Origin: Microcystis sp. T1-4 | GTDB lineage: Bacteria; Cyanobacteriota; Cyanobacteriia; Cyanobacteriales; Microcystaceae | Assembly (NCBI RefSeq): GCF_000297435.1 | Contig: NZ_CAIP01000052.1 | Location: 1 to 6,109 of the forward strand | Direction of reading: 5' to 3' | Length of the DNA stretch: 6,109 bases | Shown: piece by piece, positions 1-5,942 of the stretch | Layout of the letters: each line of letters starts with the position of its first letter | Position numbering within the stretch: the first letter of the stretch is position 1 | Made by a program: the position numbers and the translations under genes | Notes under the pieces: model-generated | Seen by the model: the letters and a program-made list of their open reading frames with translations, nothing else | What the model was told of the DNA's origin: nothing | Databases searched by the model: none

Positions 1-2109
1 ATAAATATTAGTAATTCCCTCTCCAATACTATAAATTCTGTCAACTAATGATTGAGGTTCAATCACCTTAACTTCTTTTCCCCAACCCGAAATCCAACGA
101 ATGAGATCAATGTCCATTAAAGACCATTCGGGTACAGTAACTTTAATAGTATATTGATAGGGAGGAATATTTTGGTCTAACTTAAAAATTCCACGATCTC
201 GCGTAGCGAGCGCTTTGCGTTCATAACTCGTTCCTTTTAACCAATCAGGTAAAGACATTTCTATTTTCTGAAATCTTTGATTTCCTTCACAAATAAATTT
301 AAACGCAAGTTCTGTGGCGTAGAGAATGACAGTAACATTTAATTTCTTTCCTTGTTGGGAATCTAAATACTGACGCTGTTTTGCAACATCATCGCCTAAA
401 TAAATTCCTGCACTTGCATCATAAAGTTTATGGAGCTTATCTAACGCTTTCTTTTGCTCATTTATATCTCTCTGAGTATTTACTTGTTGAAATCGGATTC
501 TATCAATTCTTGCGAAAGCAAATAAACCTTTTTTGTCTCCTTCACCTATTTCATACCCTAAATACCATGCAATATTATGAAAAACAATTTGTAAAGGATA
601 AGCGGTAAAGTGTGGTTGATCTTTTGGCCATTTAGCACTTCCTTGAATATGACTAAATTTCAAAAGCTCTCCTTTTTTTATCGCTTCTTCTAACTGTTCA
701 AATTGTTGTTGATATTTCTCCACATCAACAATGGATTTTGTGCCAATTAAGCGAGTAGAATAAGGAGCTTCTTCTTCTAAAAGTTTGGAATTCACTAATC
801 GTTGTTCAAATATATCATAAATTTCGGCAGCAAGAGGATCTTTAAAATATTTCTCTACTGAATGGGATCGGAGAGATTGATAGAGCTTATTTAACTCATA
901 TTGAGATAAAATACCTGTTCCTGCAAAGTAGCCTTTCTTCATAGCAAAATTAGGTAAAAGTTGATAAGGTTTAATACAATGACAAATATCTTCTCGAAAG
1001 TTATTTTCTAGAGGACTTCTTTGATATTCATTCTCAATATCAATCTTGCCAGAAAATAAGCCATAGTTATACATCGCTTTAACAATGCTAGTTTGCCTAA
1101 AACCTGTTTCTGTTGTCACCGAAGGTTTGCTATTTTCTTCGCATAAAAAAGGATGATGAACAATAAAACGAATCGTTTTTATTAACCGTTGAAATTTTTC
1201 TAAATCATTGTAACGATGACTAATTAAATAAGGATAATCAATCGACTCTATCTCAATTAAATTAGCCGCTATATCTCCTCTGGCTAAAATCCCATTTTTT
1301 TCTAACCAATATAAGTCTTTTTCTATTGCTTTAGGATGGGCATAAATAGCATGATACTTTTTAGTAATTACTGCACAAATTTCCTCAATTGAAGTGCTAA
1401 ACTGAGGTAATTCTTCGACTTCTAAAATTTCTTTCAGGTTTTCTGGTTCAGTTTCCGCTAAATTCCCAATCCCTGGGTAGTTAATAATGACGGACATTAA
1501 GTGCATTAATCGTTCAAAGTCTAATAAACGAGAATATGGGTGAAAAACTTTATTCTTATTCAAGTTAGCTATGTTAGCTAAAAGACGCTTGAATCCTGTG
1601 AGAATTGTACAAATTTCGTCAAGATCAAAGTTATTGTCTTTAACAGGAACAGGATAGATTTTTAACAGTCCTTCGTTAGACTCTGGGGGATTTTCTTGTA
1701 AATTAGCGTTCATCTTATCAATCACTTCGTCAGGAACTTGGCGATCACGTTGTTGATTTCTTTGTTTACATTTTTCCACAGAAGTCTGTAGATGCCATCC
1801 TATCCATTGAATATTAAATAAATTAACCGTTTTATACAGAAAATCAAGTCGCCACGGGCGCATGACATTAGTGGCATCATAAATGACAGGTTGATCTTTT
1901 TCAACGGCGGTTTTAATTTGATCTAAGACTTCTACCTCAATATCCGCCCAAATTCCTTGATTTGCAGCATCTCCATAAAGTTGCGCCCGAATTTCATCGG
2001 TTGAAACCACGACAGCATTAATTTCTTCTGCCAAAACTTGAGCAAACGTTGATTTACCGCTTGCAGGAAGTCCAATCAAAAAGTGACAAATTACAAGCTT
2101 TTTCATCAT
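1..2109 (-). CDS. AAA_33 P-loop kinase + winged helix + WYL domain protein (3' end outside window)
   Basis: The frame is open for 703 codons from ATG 2109 to the window edge with no stop, so the C-terminus is missing. Residues 13-21 (GLPASGKST) are a Walker A motif. STDEIR follows near residue 36, then YDATNV near 78, and a CKQRNQQRD lid-like segment with VPDEVI near 113-130. This is the pattern of AAA_33/polynucleotide-kinase-like P-loop kinases. Residues about 235-285 (HPKAIEKDLYWLEKNGIL) look like the winged helix that precedes WYL domains. A WYL domain covers about 485-590 (AYPLQ 503-507, AWYLGY 514-519, ARIDRIRF 533-540). A WCX-like tail (WISGWGKEVKVIEP) lies close to the edge, so little is probably missing. 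WYL proteins are ligand-sensing regulators, and cyanobacterial CRISPR loci often carry one; the TIGR03985 Cas family is a possible match but is unverified. No Shine-Dalgarno precedes ATG 2109, and the start lies inside the upstream broken gene, suggesting translational coupling. An ATG at 2106 is equally possible. The domain calls are firm; the role is inferred. Confidence 0.88.
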   Translation of the reverse strand, partial: MMKKLVICHFLIGLPASGKSTFAQVLAEEINAVVVSTDEIRAQLYGDAANQGIWADIEVEVLDQIKTAVEKDQPVIYDATNVMRPWRLDFLYKTVNLFNIQWIGWHLQTSVEKCKQRNQQRDRQVPDEVIDKMNANLQENPPESNEGLLKIYPVPVKDNNFDLDEICTILTGFKRLLANIANLNKNKVFHPYSRLLDFERLMHLMSVIINYPGIGNLAETEPENLKEILEVEELPQFSTSIEEICAVITKKYHAIYAHPKAIEKDLYWLEKNGILARGDIAANLIEIESIDYPYLISHRYNDLEKFQRLIKTIRFIVHHPFLCEENSKPSVTTETGFRQTSIVKAMYNYGLFSGKIDIENEYQRSPLENNFREDICHCIKPYQLLPNFAMKKGYFAGTGILSQYELNKLYQSLRSHSVEKYFKDPLAAEIYDIFEQRLVNSKLLEEEAPYSTRLIGTKSIVDVEKYQQQFEQLEEAIKKGELLKFSHIQGSAKWPKDQPHFTAYPLQIVFHNIAWYLGYEIGEGDKKGLFAFARIDRIRFQQVNTQRDINEQKKALDKLHKLYDASAGIYLGDDVAKQRQYLDSQQGKKLNVTVILYATELAFKFICEGNQRFQKIEMSLPDWLKGTSYERKALATRDRGIFKLDQNIPPYQYTIKVTVPEWSLMDIDLIRWISGWGKEVKVIEPQSLVDRIYSIGEGITNIY
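194..223 (-). repeat. 30-bp in-frame mini-repeat, copy 1
   Basis: The reverse complement of 194-223 is identical over 30 bases to 4416-4445. The core AGCGCTCGCTACGCGAG contains a CTCGC/GCGAG inverted repeat with a 3-nt loop. It lies inside the kinase-WYL gene and is read as ERKALATRDR (residues 630-639), the same peptide as in the other copy. It is much more GC-rich than the surrounding gene, which suggests a small dispersed mobile repeat rather than shared protein ancestry. Confidence 0.85.
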
Positions 2110-2389
2110 TAGTTTGAAAGGCCGTAAAATAACGGTGTAATTGTTCAATTTGAGTCAAAGAATTGATTGATTCGTTACTATAGGTAAGTTCAGTTTGTCC
2201 AATCGCTCCCTTTTCTGATTCAGGAAGTTGATATTCTAGAGAGCATCTGTAACTCCTAAATTAAGCTTTATGTCAAGCTATTTTGAAAGCCTTACCAGAA
2301 GCAAGTTTTAGCGACAAGTATAATTACTCGCTTGCATAAATGAGATGCTCCCATATTCTGGTTGAATCTGTGACTCGTTCTGGACTCAT
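2054..2389 (-). pseudogene. small gene of unknown function, split by a miniature element and frameshifted
   Basis: I do not recognise the family. A clear ribosome binding site (GGAGG, 2399-2395) lies 5 nt before ATG 2389. From this ATG the frame shifts after two codons. If one C of the CC at 2383-2382 is removed, the reading becomes MSQNESQIQPEYQ. Removing the inserted element and one copy of its 7-bp target duplication then continues it directly into YQLPESEKGAIGQTEL and on to HRYFTAFQTNDEKACNLSLFDW, stopping at 2054. The reconstructed protein has about 70 residues and is polar and acidic at its N-terminus, with no signal peptide or membrane segment. Its last ~55 bases overlap the start of the kinase-WYL gene in another frame, so the two were probably cotranscribed and translationally coupled. 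As it stands it cannot make the full product. The reconstruction is my inference; the RBS, insertion and duplication are directly visible. Confidence 0.6.
2238..2352. mobile_element. miniature inverted-repeat element (MITE), ~115 bp, with 7-bp target duplication
   Basis: The ends are inverted repeats. On the plus strand it begins AGAGAGCATCTG, and the reverse complement of the other end is GGGAGCATCTCA, sharing GAGCATCT. It is flanked by the direct repeat ATATTCT at 2231-2237 and 2353-2359, the expected target-site duplication. It is far too short for a transposase and holds no credible ORF, so it is a non-autonomous derivative of some insertion sequence. The parent family cannot be named from this window. 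It disrupts the small gene upstream of the kinase-WYL gene. Its terminal sequence is also found at one end of the element at 2651-2781. Confidence 0.8.
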
Positions 2390-2394
2390 CTAAA

Positions 2395-2399
2395 CCTCC
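2395..2399 (-). promoter_or_regulatory. strong Shine-Dalgarno of the broken small gene
   Basis: GGAGG on the minus strand, 5 nt before ATG 2389. It is the best ribosome binding site in the window and is the main evidence that the fragment starting there was once a real gene. The kinase-WYL and CARF genes both lack such a site. Confidence 0.65.
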
Positions 2400-2422
2400 A
2401 CAGCAGAAGAATAAAGAATTAA

Positions 2423-2451
2423 AGTATATCTATCTGAGTCAATCCTATCAT
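2423..2451 (-). promoter_or_regulatory. candidate sigma70-type promoter for the small gene / kinase-WYL transcript
   Basis: On the minus strand, ATGATA (2451-2446) is separated by 17 nt from TATACT (2428-2423). The -35 matches 4 of 6 consensus bases and the -10 matches 5 of 6. It lies between the stop of the upstream gene remnant (2463) and the GGAGG-ATG of the broken small gene, so it could drive that gene and the kinase-WYL gene. The call rests on sequence pattern only. Confidence 0.35.
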
Positions 2452-2462
2452 ATAAGTACGTT

Positions 2463-2650
2463 CTATCGCCGTACATTTTCTAGCCATTTAAGATCGCTCA
2501 GTAAAATAGCAATCACCTGTGTTTTAACCGCAGAATAGATATAGTATTGATCGGTGTTAATAAACTGTTCTTTATAGTCTCTCCTCAATTGCAATAAAGG
2601 ATGATTGAGAATAATGTTTAAGATGTCTGGAATTGTCTTATGTACAGGGT
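2463..2650 (-). pseudogene. C-terminal remnant of an unidentified gene, 5' end removed by a miniature element
   Basis: About 60 residues are readable, from VHKTIPDILNIIL to LSDLKWLENVRR, ending at TAG 2463. The composition looks protein-like (IPDILNIILNHPLLQLRRDY, then YYIYSAVKTQVIAILL), but I do not recognise a family. An ATG-initiated reading of 66 residues exists, but its first residues (MRCSH) are encoded by the inverted-repeat end of the element at 2651-2781, so that start is an artefact of the insertion. The remnant points the same way as the kinase-WYL gene and was perhaps part of the same operon. It could also be a small intact protein expressed from the element end, which I consider less likely. 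Confidence 0.45.
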
Positions 2651-2781
2651 GAGAGCATCTCAAAAGCTATTGACAATTGGTCAATTTTGTGATCCGCATG
2701 GGCTTTCAGCCGATACCAGCCAATCAGAATAGTTACCAAATTGACCAAATGGGTCGATTTTTGCTTAACAATTGAGATGGC
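2651..2781. mobile_element. second miniature element (~130 bp) with nested inverted repeats
   Basis: One end reads GAGAGCATCTCAA from 2651, nearly the same as the termini of the element at 2238-2352. The other end carries its inverted partner, CATCTCAA at 2656-2663 against TTGAGATG at 2772-2779. Inside is an exact 11-bp inverted repeat, TTGGTCAATTT (2677-2687) and AAATTGACCAA (2738-2748). No target duplication is visible. On the minus strand, 2778-2638 is open (46 codons, including VNLVTILIGWYRLKAHADHK) but has no start codon. It may be a decayed transposase tail or chance. The element abuts the gene remnant at 2463-2650 and appears to have truncated it. Confidence 0.55.
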
Positions 2782-2846
2782 AAATTCTCCTCAAATATGC
2801 CTGAATCGTGGGTAAGCAACCCCCACAAAGTCCCTTTTGTCAAGGA

Positions 2847-2875
2847 TTGTTAAGATGGGCTTGCCCTGATATAAT
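2847..2875 (+). promoter_or_regulatory. candidate sigma70 promoter upstream of the CARF-HEPN gene
   Basis: TTGTTA (2847-2852), a 17-nt spacer, then a perfect TATAAT (2870-2875). This is the best promoter match in the window. Initiation near 2882 would leave an untranslated leader of about 205 nt before ATG 3088, long enough to carry regulation such as the inverted repeat at 2940-3017. Confidence 0.5.
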
Positions 2876-2931
2876 AGACGGTGGGCTAATGTCCTGAATT
2901 AAGCTTAATAATCCCTAACGAGAAATAATGA

Positions 2932-2951
2932 CCATTTCATGCGAACTCCCA
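2932..2951 (+). repeat. 20-bp motif shared with 5943-5962 (CARF-gene copy)
   Basis: The core TCATGCGAACTCCCA (2937-2951) matches 14 of 15 bases at 5948-5962, and 18 of 20 over the full span. It lies about 140-155 nt before the CARF-HEPN start. It may be an operator, or the shared start of two decayed genes, because both copies read SCE-x-P after an ATG in the same frame. Confidence 0.45.
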
Positions 2952-3017
2952 CCCCTTGCTGAAATTTTTCAATATGGAGTTTCTTAACTCAACCCAGAGA
3001 AGATATCGGTGTTCGCA
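2940..3017. promoter_or_regulatory. spaced inverted repeat in the CARF-HEPN leader
   Basis: TGCGAACTCC (2940-2949) and GGTGTTCGCA (3008-3017) are reverse complements over 9 of 10 positions, separated by 58 nt. It could be a long-range RNA stem in the leader or two half-sites for a regulator. The left arm belongs to the 20-bp motif also found upstream of the NYN gene. The divergent WYL protein is an obvious candidate binder, but this is a guess. Confidence 0.35.
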
Positions 3018-3087
3018 CCAAATACACTCTCATAAGCTTTAATTTAGGGTAACGTCGTCATTAGCCATTAATTTACAGTTAATAAAT

Positions 3088-4788
3088 ATGACTATTCTTC
3101 TTGCGAACCTTGGGACTTCTGACTTATCTATTAAAGTAACAGTAGATAGCAAGAATTATTATCTTCCTATTGATTTTCTCTCGAATGAATCTAATCTAAA
3201 TAAAAAACTTAAAGACTTAGATAATGATCGTCGAACTATTTGGGACAATATGTATCAAGGTTTTAACTATGTTCCTAATAGTCAAGTTTACCAAGATTTA
3301 GGATTGCCTAACCAAAAACAACCAGTTCGTGAATTAACCAAAGCTCTACAATCAAGCTATCAAAAAGAGTCCCCTAAATGGCATTCTCTTATTCGACCAA
3401 CTCGAATTGGAAGTGTAATCCAAAAAGCAGTAGCAATGGGAGCATCTAAAGCCTATATTTTCGTCACCAATCAACCGACTTCACACCCTCAAGATACCAT
3501 TTATTTGTTCCAGATTATTCAACAGTGGGTACAACAGGAATATCCTGATTTTGAATTAATTCAAAAAGAGCTACAACTTAATTTAGATCCGCAAAATCCT
3601 AACCTTGAAGATTTAGTTCTTGAATACTACTATAATCAGTTGAATGAGATTTATTTAGAAGAAAATTTATCCCAAGAATCAACTATTTTAGTCAATGTTA
3701 AAGGGGGAACATTGCACCAAAAAACTGCACTCAAAATTCAAGCAATTGCCAGTGATTTTAAAAATATTCTGTTCATTGACCCCATTTTAGACCTTAATCA
3801 ACTTTTAGAGGGCAAAAACTCTGAATGTCAACTAACTTCTTATTGGCTTTATCAACGGAATCAAAAATATCAAACCGTTAAGTTACTGTTACAAAAAAGA
3901 TGGGATTTTGACGGAGCAAGAGTGATTGTTAAAGATTGGCAAGAAACTTTGATTTATTTAGCAAAACAAGTTTCTGCAATAGCCAGTGACACCCAAAAAG
4001 AGCAAGAAAAGTTAACAGAAATTCTCACAAGACTTGATTTTGCCGTTAGCTGTTTTAACCTTGATAAAAATGCCGTGAGAGATAATGATAAAATGGAGCA
4101 TAACTTTTGGTTAAATCTTTATACTCAATGTCGGATTTATTGGGAACTAGATGAAATCGCTAACTTTCTAATCCGATTAAGTTCTTTTTATGAAGTCACT
4201 TTAAATGAATTAATTATGGGCTTACGCGGACAAAAATACTTGAGAAATAATAATCAAAATCAAGATTGGGCATTTGCCAGAAACAAAGCATCTCAAGAAT
4301 TTTATAATAAGTTTCAGGAATTAGAACAGGATTTTGAAAGGAGGGATTTCTACAAATTAGGAAATCGTTATAGTAAGAGAAATTTTGTTCAAACCTTAAT
4401 AGAAATTGATCATCCTGAACGCAAAGCGCTCGCTACGCGAGATCGCCTTGAATTATGGCAACAGATTCTAGCCTCTTTGGTAAAATTAGATTATTGGTTT
4501 GATAATCGAAATACGCTCATTCATCGTGGCAGAGGAGTATCAGTACAAACTATGATTGATCAATTGCAAGAAGACAAACGAAATTGGACTGACGACAAAG
4601 ATAAATATAAACCTAATCCCCATAAAGCTTGTCATCCTAACAATATTTTAGGGGAAGTTCTCAATATTGCTGTCCACACTTATCAGTTACTTGGACAAAA
4701 ATCATCTCCTTATGTCGGTTGGGATAAAAACACTCCCTATTATCTCTATAGCGAATTACGAGATGAAATTTGTCAACAATTGATTTAA
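3088..4788 (+). CDS. CARF-HEPN ribonuclease, Csm6/Csx1-like
   Basis: A protein of 566 aa. The N-terminus MTILLANLGTSDL resembles the first strand and nucleotide-binding loop of CARF domains (Csm6/Csx1 begin with a similar hydrophobic strand followed by GTS-D). The second signature, VNVKGGTLHQKTAL from residue 202, resembles the CARF GGT motif. A long, mostly helical middle part (about 250-430) follows. The C-terminal domain carries RNTLIH (R474-H479), the R-x4-H motif of HEPN ribonucleases. In known relatives, cyclic oligoadenylate made by a type III CRISPR complex binds CARF and activates HEPN cleavage of RNA. At 566 aa it is longer than typical Csm6/Csx1, and a 30-bp mobile repeat adds ERKALATRDR at 444-453, just before the HEPN motif. 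The ATG gives a proper CARF first strand, but no Shine-Dalgarno precedes it. It is divergent from the kinase-WYL gene and convergent with the NYN gene. Assignment rests on motifs only; it could be a CARF-like sensor outside CRISPR. Confidence 0.75.
   Translation: MTILLANLGTSDLSIKVTVDSKNYYLPIDFLSNESNLNKKLKDLDNDRRTIWDNMYQGFNYVPNSQVYQDLGLPNQKQPVRELTKALQSSYQKESPKWHSLIRPTRIGSVIQKAVAMGASKAYIFVTNQPTSHPQDTIYLFQIIQQWVQQEYPDFELIQKELQLNLDPQNPNLEDLVLEYYYNQLNEIYLEENLSQESTILVNVKGGTLHQKTALKIQAIASDFKNILFIDPILDLNQLLEGKNSECQLTSYWLYQRNQKYQTVKLLLQKRWDFDGARVIVKDWQETLIYLAKQVSAIASDTQKEQEKLTEILTRLDFAVSCFNLDKNAVRDNDKMEHNFWLNLYTQCRIYWELDEIANFLIRLSSFYEVTLNELIMGLRGQKYLRNNNQNQDWAFARNKASQEFYNKFQELEQDFERRDFYKLGNRYSKRNFVQTLIEIDHPERKALATRDRLELWQQILASLVKLDYWFDNRNTLIHRGRGVSVQTMIDQLQEDKRNWTDDKDKYKPNPHKACHPNNILGEVLNIAVHTYQLLGQKSSPYVGWDKNTPYYLYSELRDEICQQLI
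4416..4445 (+). repeat. 30-bp in-frame mini-repeat, copy 2
   Basis: Identical over 30 bases, in inverted orientation in the window, to 194-223. It lies inside the CARF-HEPN gene and is read in the same frame as ERKALATRDR, about 20 residues before the HEPN R-x4-H motif. Both copies run in the coding direction of their host genes and keep the frames open. Confidence 0.85.
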
Positions 4789-4796
4789 CCCTTGAA

Positions 4797-4814
4797 TCCC
4801 CGCAAAGGCGGGGA
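4797..4814. terminator. hairpin between convergent genes, probable bidirectional transcription stop
   Basis: TCCCCGC and GCGGGGA form a perfect 7-bp GC-rich stem with a 4-nt AAAG loop, 8 nt after the CARF-HEPN stop and about 50 nt from the NYN stop. No T-run follows on either strand, so it is not a classical intrinsic terminator. It could instead block 3' exonuclease decay of either mRNA. Confidence 0.5.
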
Positions 4815-4862
4815 CAAGACTAATTTCAAGACCAGCTTTAGAAGCGGTGGAAGATGTGACTT

Positions 4863-5825
4863 TTAAGCGGTTAGTCTCTTAAGTTTAACAATCTGGTCAC
4901 TGATAGATTCTAGGGGGATAAAGTCCTGTTTTAGTAATGCTTGTAAGCGAGAATTAGTGTTTACAGAAGCACCAACCACATTGACATCAACGTTGCGTGC
5001 TTGTAGTCTCTCAATCAAGGGAATGAAATCTCCATCACCAGTGACTAAGATAATGCGATCACCTGGTTTAACCGCCTCTATTAAATCCAACCCCATCGCT
5101 AAATCATCGCCAAGAGTTTTCCATCCGTTTTCCCGTTGTGATAAAGGGAAGGTGATTACCTCGTAGTTAAGTTGTTTTAAGTGATGAAGCCATTGTTTTT
5201 GATTCGGAGAAAGATGCTCATGGAGTCCAGTATAATACTTTAAAGTAAAAGTATCTGTCTGTTTTGCTGGTTCCACCAGAGCAATTTTTAAGGCTTTCCA
5301 GTCAATTTCTAAGCCTAGTGTTTCGGTCGTTTTGCTGAAATTGTTACCATCGATGTAGATGTGAGTCACCGTCTGTCTTTTTTGGGGTAGGGGAATGACT
5401 CGCTTCTCAGTTTCTATCTCTGGGGTTGGCTTCTCTTGGGGAGTAAGTTGATTTAACTGTTGTTGTTGCTGATTTAGAGTTGCAGTCGTTAGCTTTTGTT
5501 GATGTTGAACTTTTTGGGTTGCGCCTACCAGTAAACGGCTATTGGTTTTCAGGGTTCTGACTTCTTTAGCCACTTTTTCTGTTGTGTGTGTGACAGCTTT
5601 AACCTCTTTTTCGATTTTTTCGATCCCCTTAATCATAGTTTGGGAGTTAGTCAGACTTCCTTCAATCAGAGTCTTGATTTTCTTTTTTTCTTTAGTAACA
5701 ATGATCGCAGAGGTAGAAGTGGCGGTCGCGAGCGCTGTTCCTACTATCATCAGATCCAGTTGACCCGAAGAAACGATCGCACTAACGAACAGAGAAGAAG
5801 CTACTTGAATGAAGGTTTTCATCAT
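4863..5825 (-). CDS. membrane-anchored coiled-coil NYN (LabA/DUF88-type) nuclease
   Basis: 320 aa from ATG 5825. Residues 5-19 and 24-43 are hydrophobic and are followed by KEKKK, suggesting one or two membrane segments with the rest cytoplasmic. Residues about 45-130 are polar, rich in K, E, Q and T, and likely coiled coil, ending in a Q-rich stretch (119-123). A P/E/K linker follows. The NYN domain spans about 153-305: YIDGNN with D159, GDDLAMGLDLI with D240/D241 and D247, and VTGDGDF with D264 and D266, which together form the acidic metal site of PIN-like RNases. NYN proteins are predicted RNA-cleaving enzymes, and the LabA subgroup is common in cyanobacteria. All key acidic residues are present, so it should be active. 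A GTG start at 5870 would add 15 residues but falls in an inverted repeat and spoils the signal-like N-terminus, so I prefer ATG 5825 (ATG 5822 is also possible). The purine-rich AAAGAAG is a weak ribosome site. It is convergent with the CARF-HEPN gene. Confidence 0.87.
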   Translation of the reverse strand: MMKTFIQVASSLFVSAIVSSGQLDLMIVGTALATATSTSAIIVTKEKKKIKTLIEGSLTNSQTMIKGIEKIEKEVKAVTHTTEKVAKEVRTLKTNSRLLVGATQKVQHQQKLTTATLNQQQQQLNQLTPQEKPTPEIETEKRVIPLPQKRQTVTHIYIDGNNFSKTTETLGLEIDWKALKIALVEPAKQTDTFTLKYYTGLHEHLSPNQKQWLHHLKQLNYEVITFPLSQRENGWKTLGDDLAMGLDLIEAVKPGDRIILVTGDGDFIPLIERLQARNVDVNVVGASVNTNSRLQALLKQDFIPLESISDQIVKLKRLTA

Positions 5826-5867
5826 TTTTTCTTCTTTTGAGTATAGTGTGTACGGATAAATGAGTTC

Positions 5868-5900
5868 CACCTAGCTCCATTAGGCGGCCTTAACTAGGTG
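5868..5900. promoter_or_regulatory. inverted repeat in the NYN gene leader
   Basis: CACCTAG (5868-5874) and CTAGGTG (5894-5900) are exact reverse complements. They enclose TTAGGC and GCCTTAA (5879-5892), which pair again with one bulged base. The repeat sits 43-75 nt before ATG 5825, between the candidate promoter and the gene, so it would appear as a hairpin in the leader RNA or act as an operator. No T-run follows it. Confidence 0.45.
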
Positions 5901-5912
5901 TGAACAATTTTT

Positions 5913-5941
5913 ATCGTAATAGGGTTTTTAACGGGGTTCAA
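5913..5941 (-). promoter_or_regulatory. candidate sigma70-type promoter of the NYN gene
   Basis: On the minus strand, TTGAAC (5941-5936), a 17-nt spacer and TACGAT (5918-5913), each matching 4 of 6 consensus bases. Initiation near 5906 gives a leader of about 80 nt that contains the 5868-5900 inverted repeat. The 20-bp motif at 5943-5962 lies immediately upstream of the -35, a usual activator position. Confidence 0.4.
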
Positions 5942-5942
5942 G

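Larger units (their letters stand above)
2782..3087. other. gene-free leader region of the CARF-HEPN gene
   Basis: No convincing coding frame occurs on either strand. A 19-codon ATG frame (2928-2987) is present but unsupported. The region holds a sigma70-type promoter, the 2932-2951 motif and a spaced inverted repeat, listed separately. A second possible -10 box, TTTAAT at 3038-3043, lies nearer the gene but has no good -35. Confidence 0.6.

Noticed and set aside
381..608. 75-codon plus-strand ATG frame
   Set aside because: It lies entirely antisense within the kinase-WYL gene, which has clear domain motifs there. It has no ribosome site and no recognisable family.
2464..2663. Intact 66-aa gene starting at 2663
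   Set aside because: The ATG is formed by GAGATGCTC, the inverted-repeat end of a mobile element, so the start is accidental.
2928..2987. 19-codon leader peptide frame in the CARF leader
   Set aside because: It has no good ribosome site and no regulatory codon run. The similarity to 5945 may be DNA-level only, so I do not call it as a gene.
2390..3087. CRISPR array or leader between the divergent genes
   Set aside because: No regularly spaced direct repeats of 25-40 bp are present. The repeats found are inverted and belong to miniature elements or regulatory sites.
4789..4862. CCCCGC...GCGGGG sequence as a degenerate CRISPR repeat
   Set aside because: There is only one copy and no spacer-repeat pattern. 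A hairpin between convergent genes explains it more simply.
5722..5742. Third copy of the 30-bp repeat in the NYN gene (also reads ALAT)
   Set aside because: Only the AGCGCTCGC core is shared and the TACGCGAGATCG part is missing, so the likeness is probably chance.
4957..5840. Three plus-strand frames (4957-5166, 5542-5763, 5586-5840)
   Set aside because: All are antisense to the NYN gene, whose motifs and continuous frame explain the region.
5826..5870. GTG start at 5870 for the NYN protein
   Set aside because: It falls in the inverted repeat and adds 15 polar residues before the hydrophobic anchor. ATG 5825 fits better.
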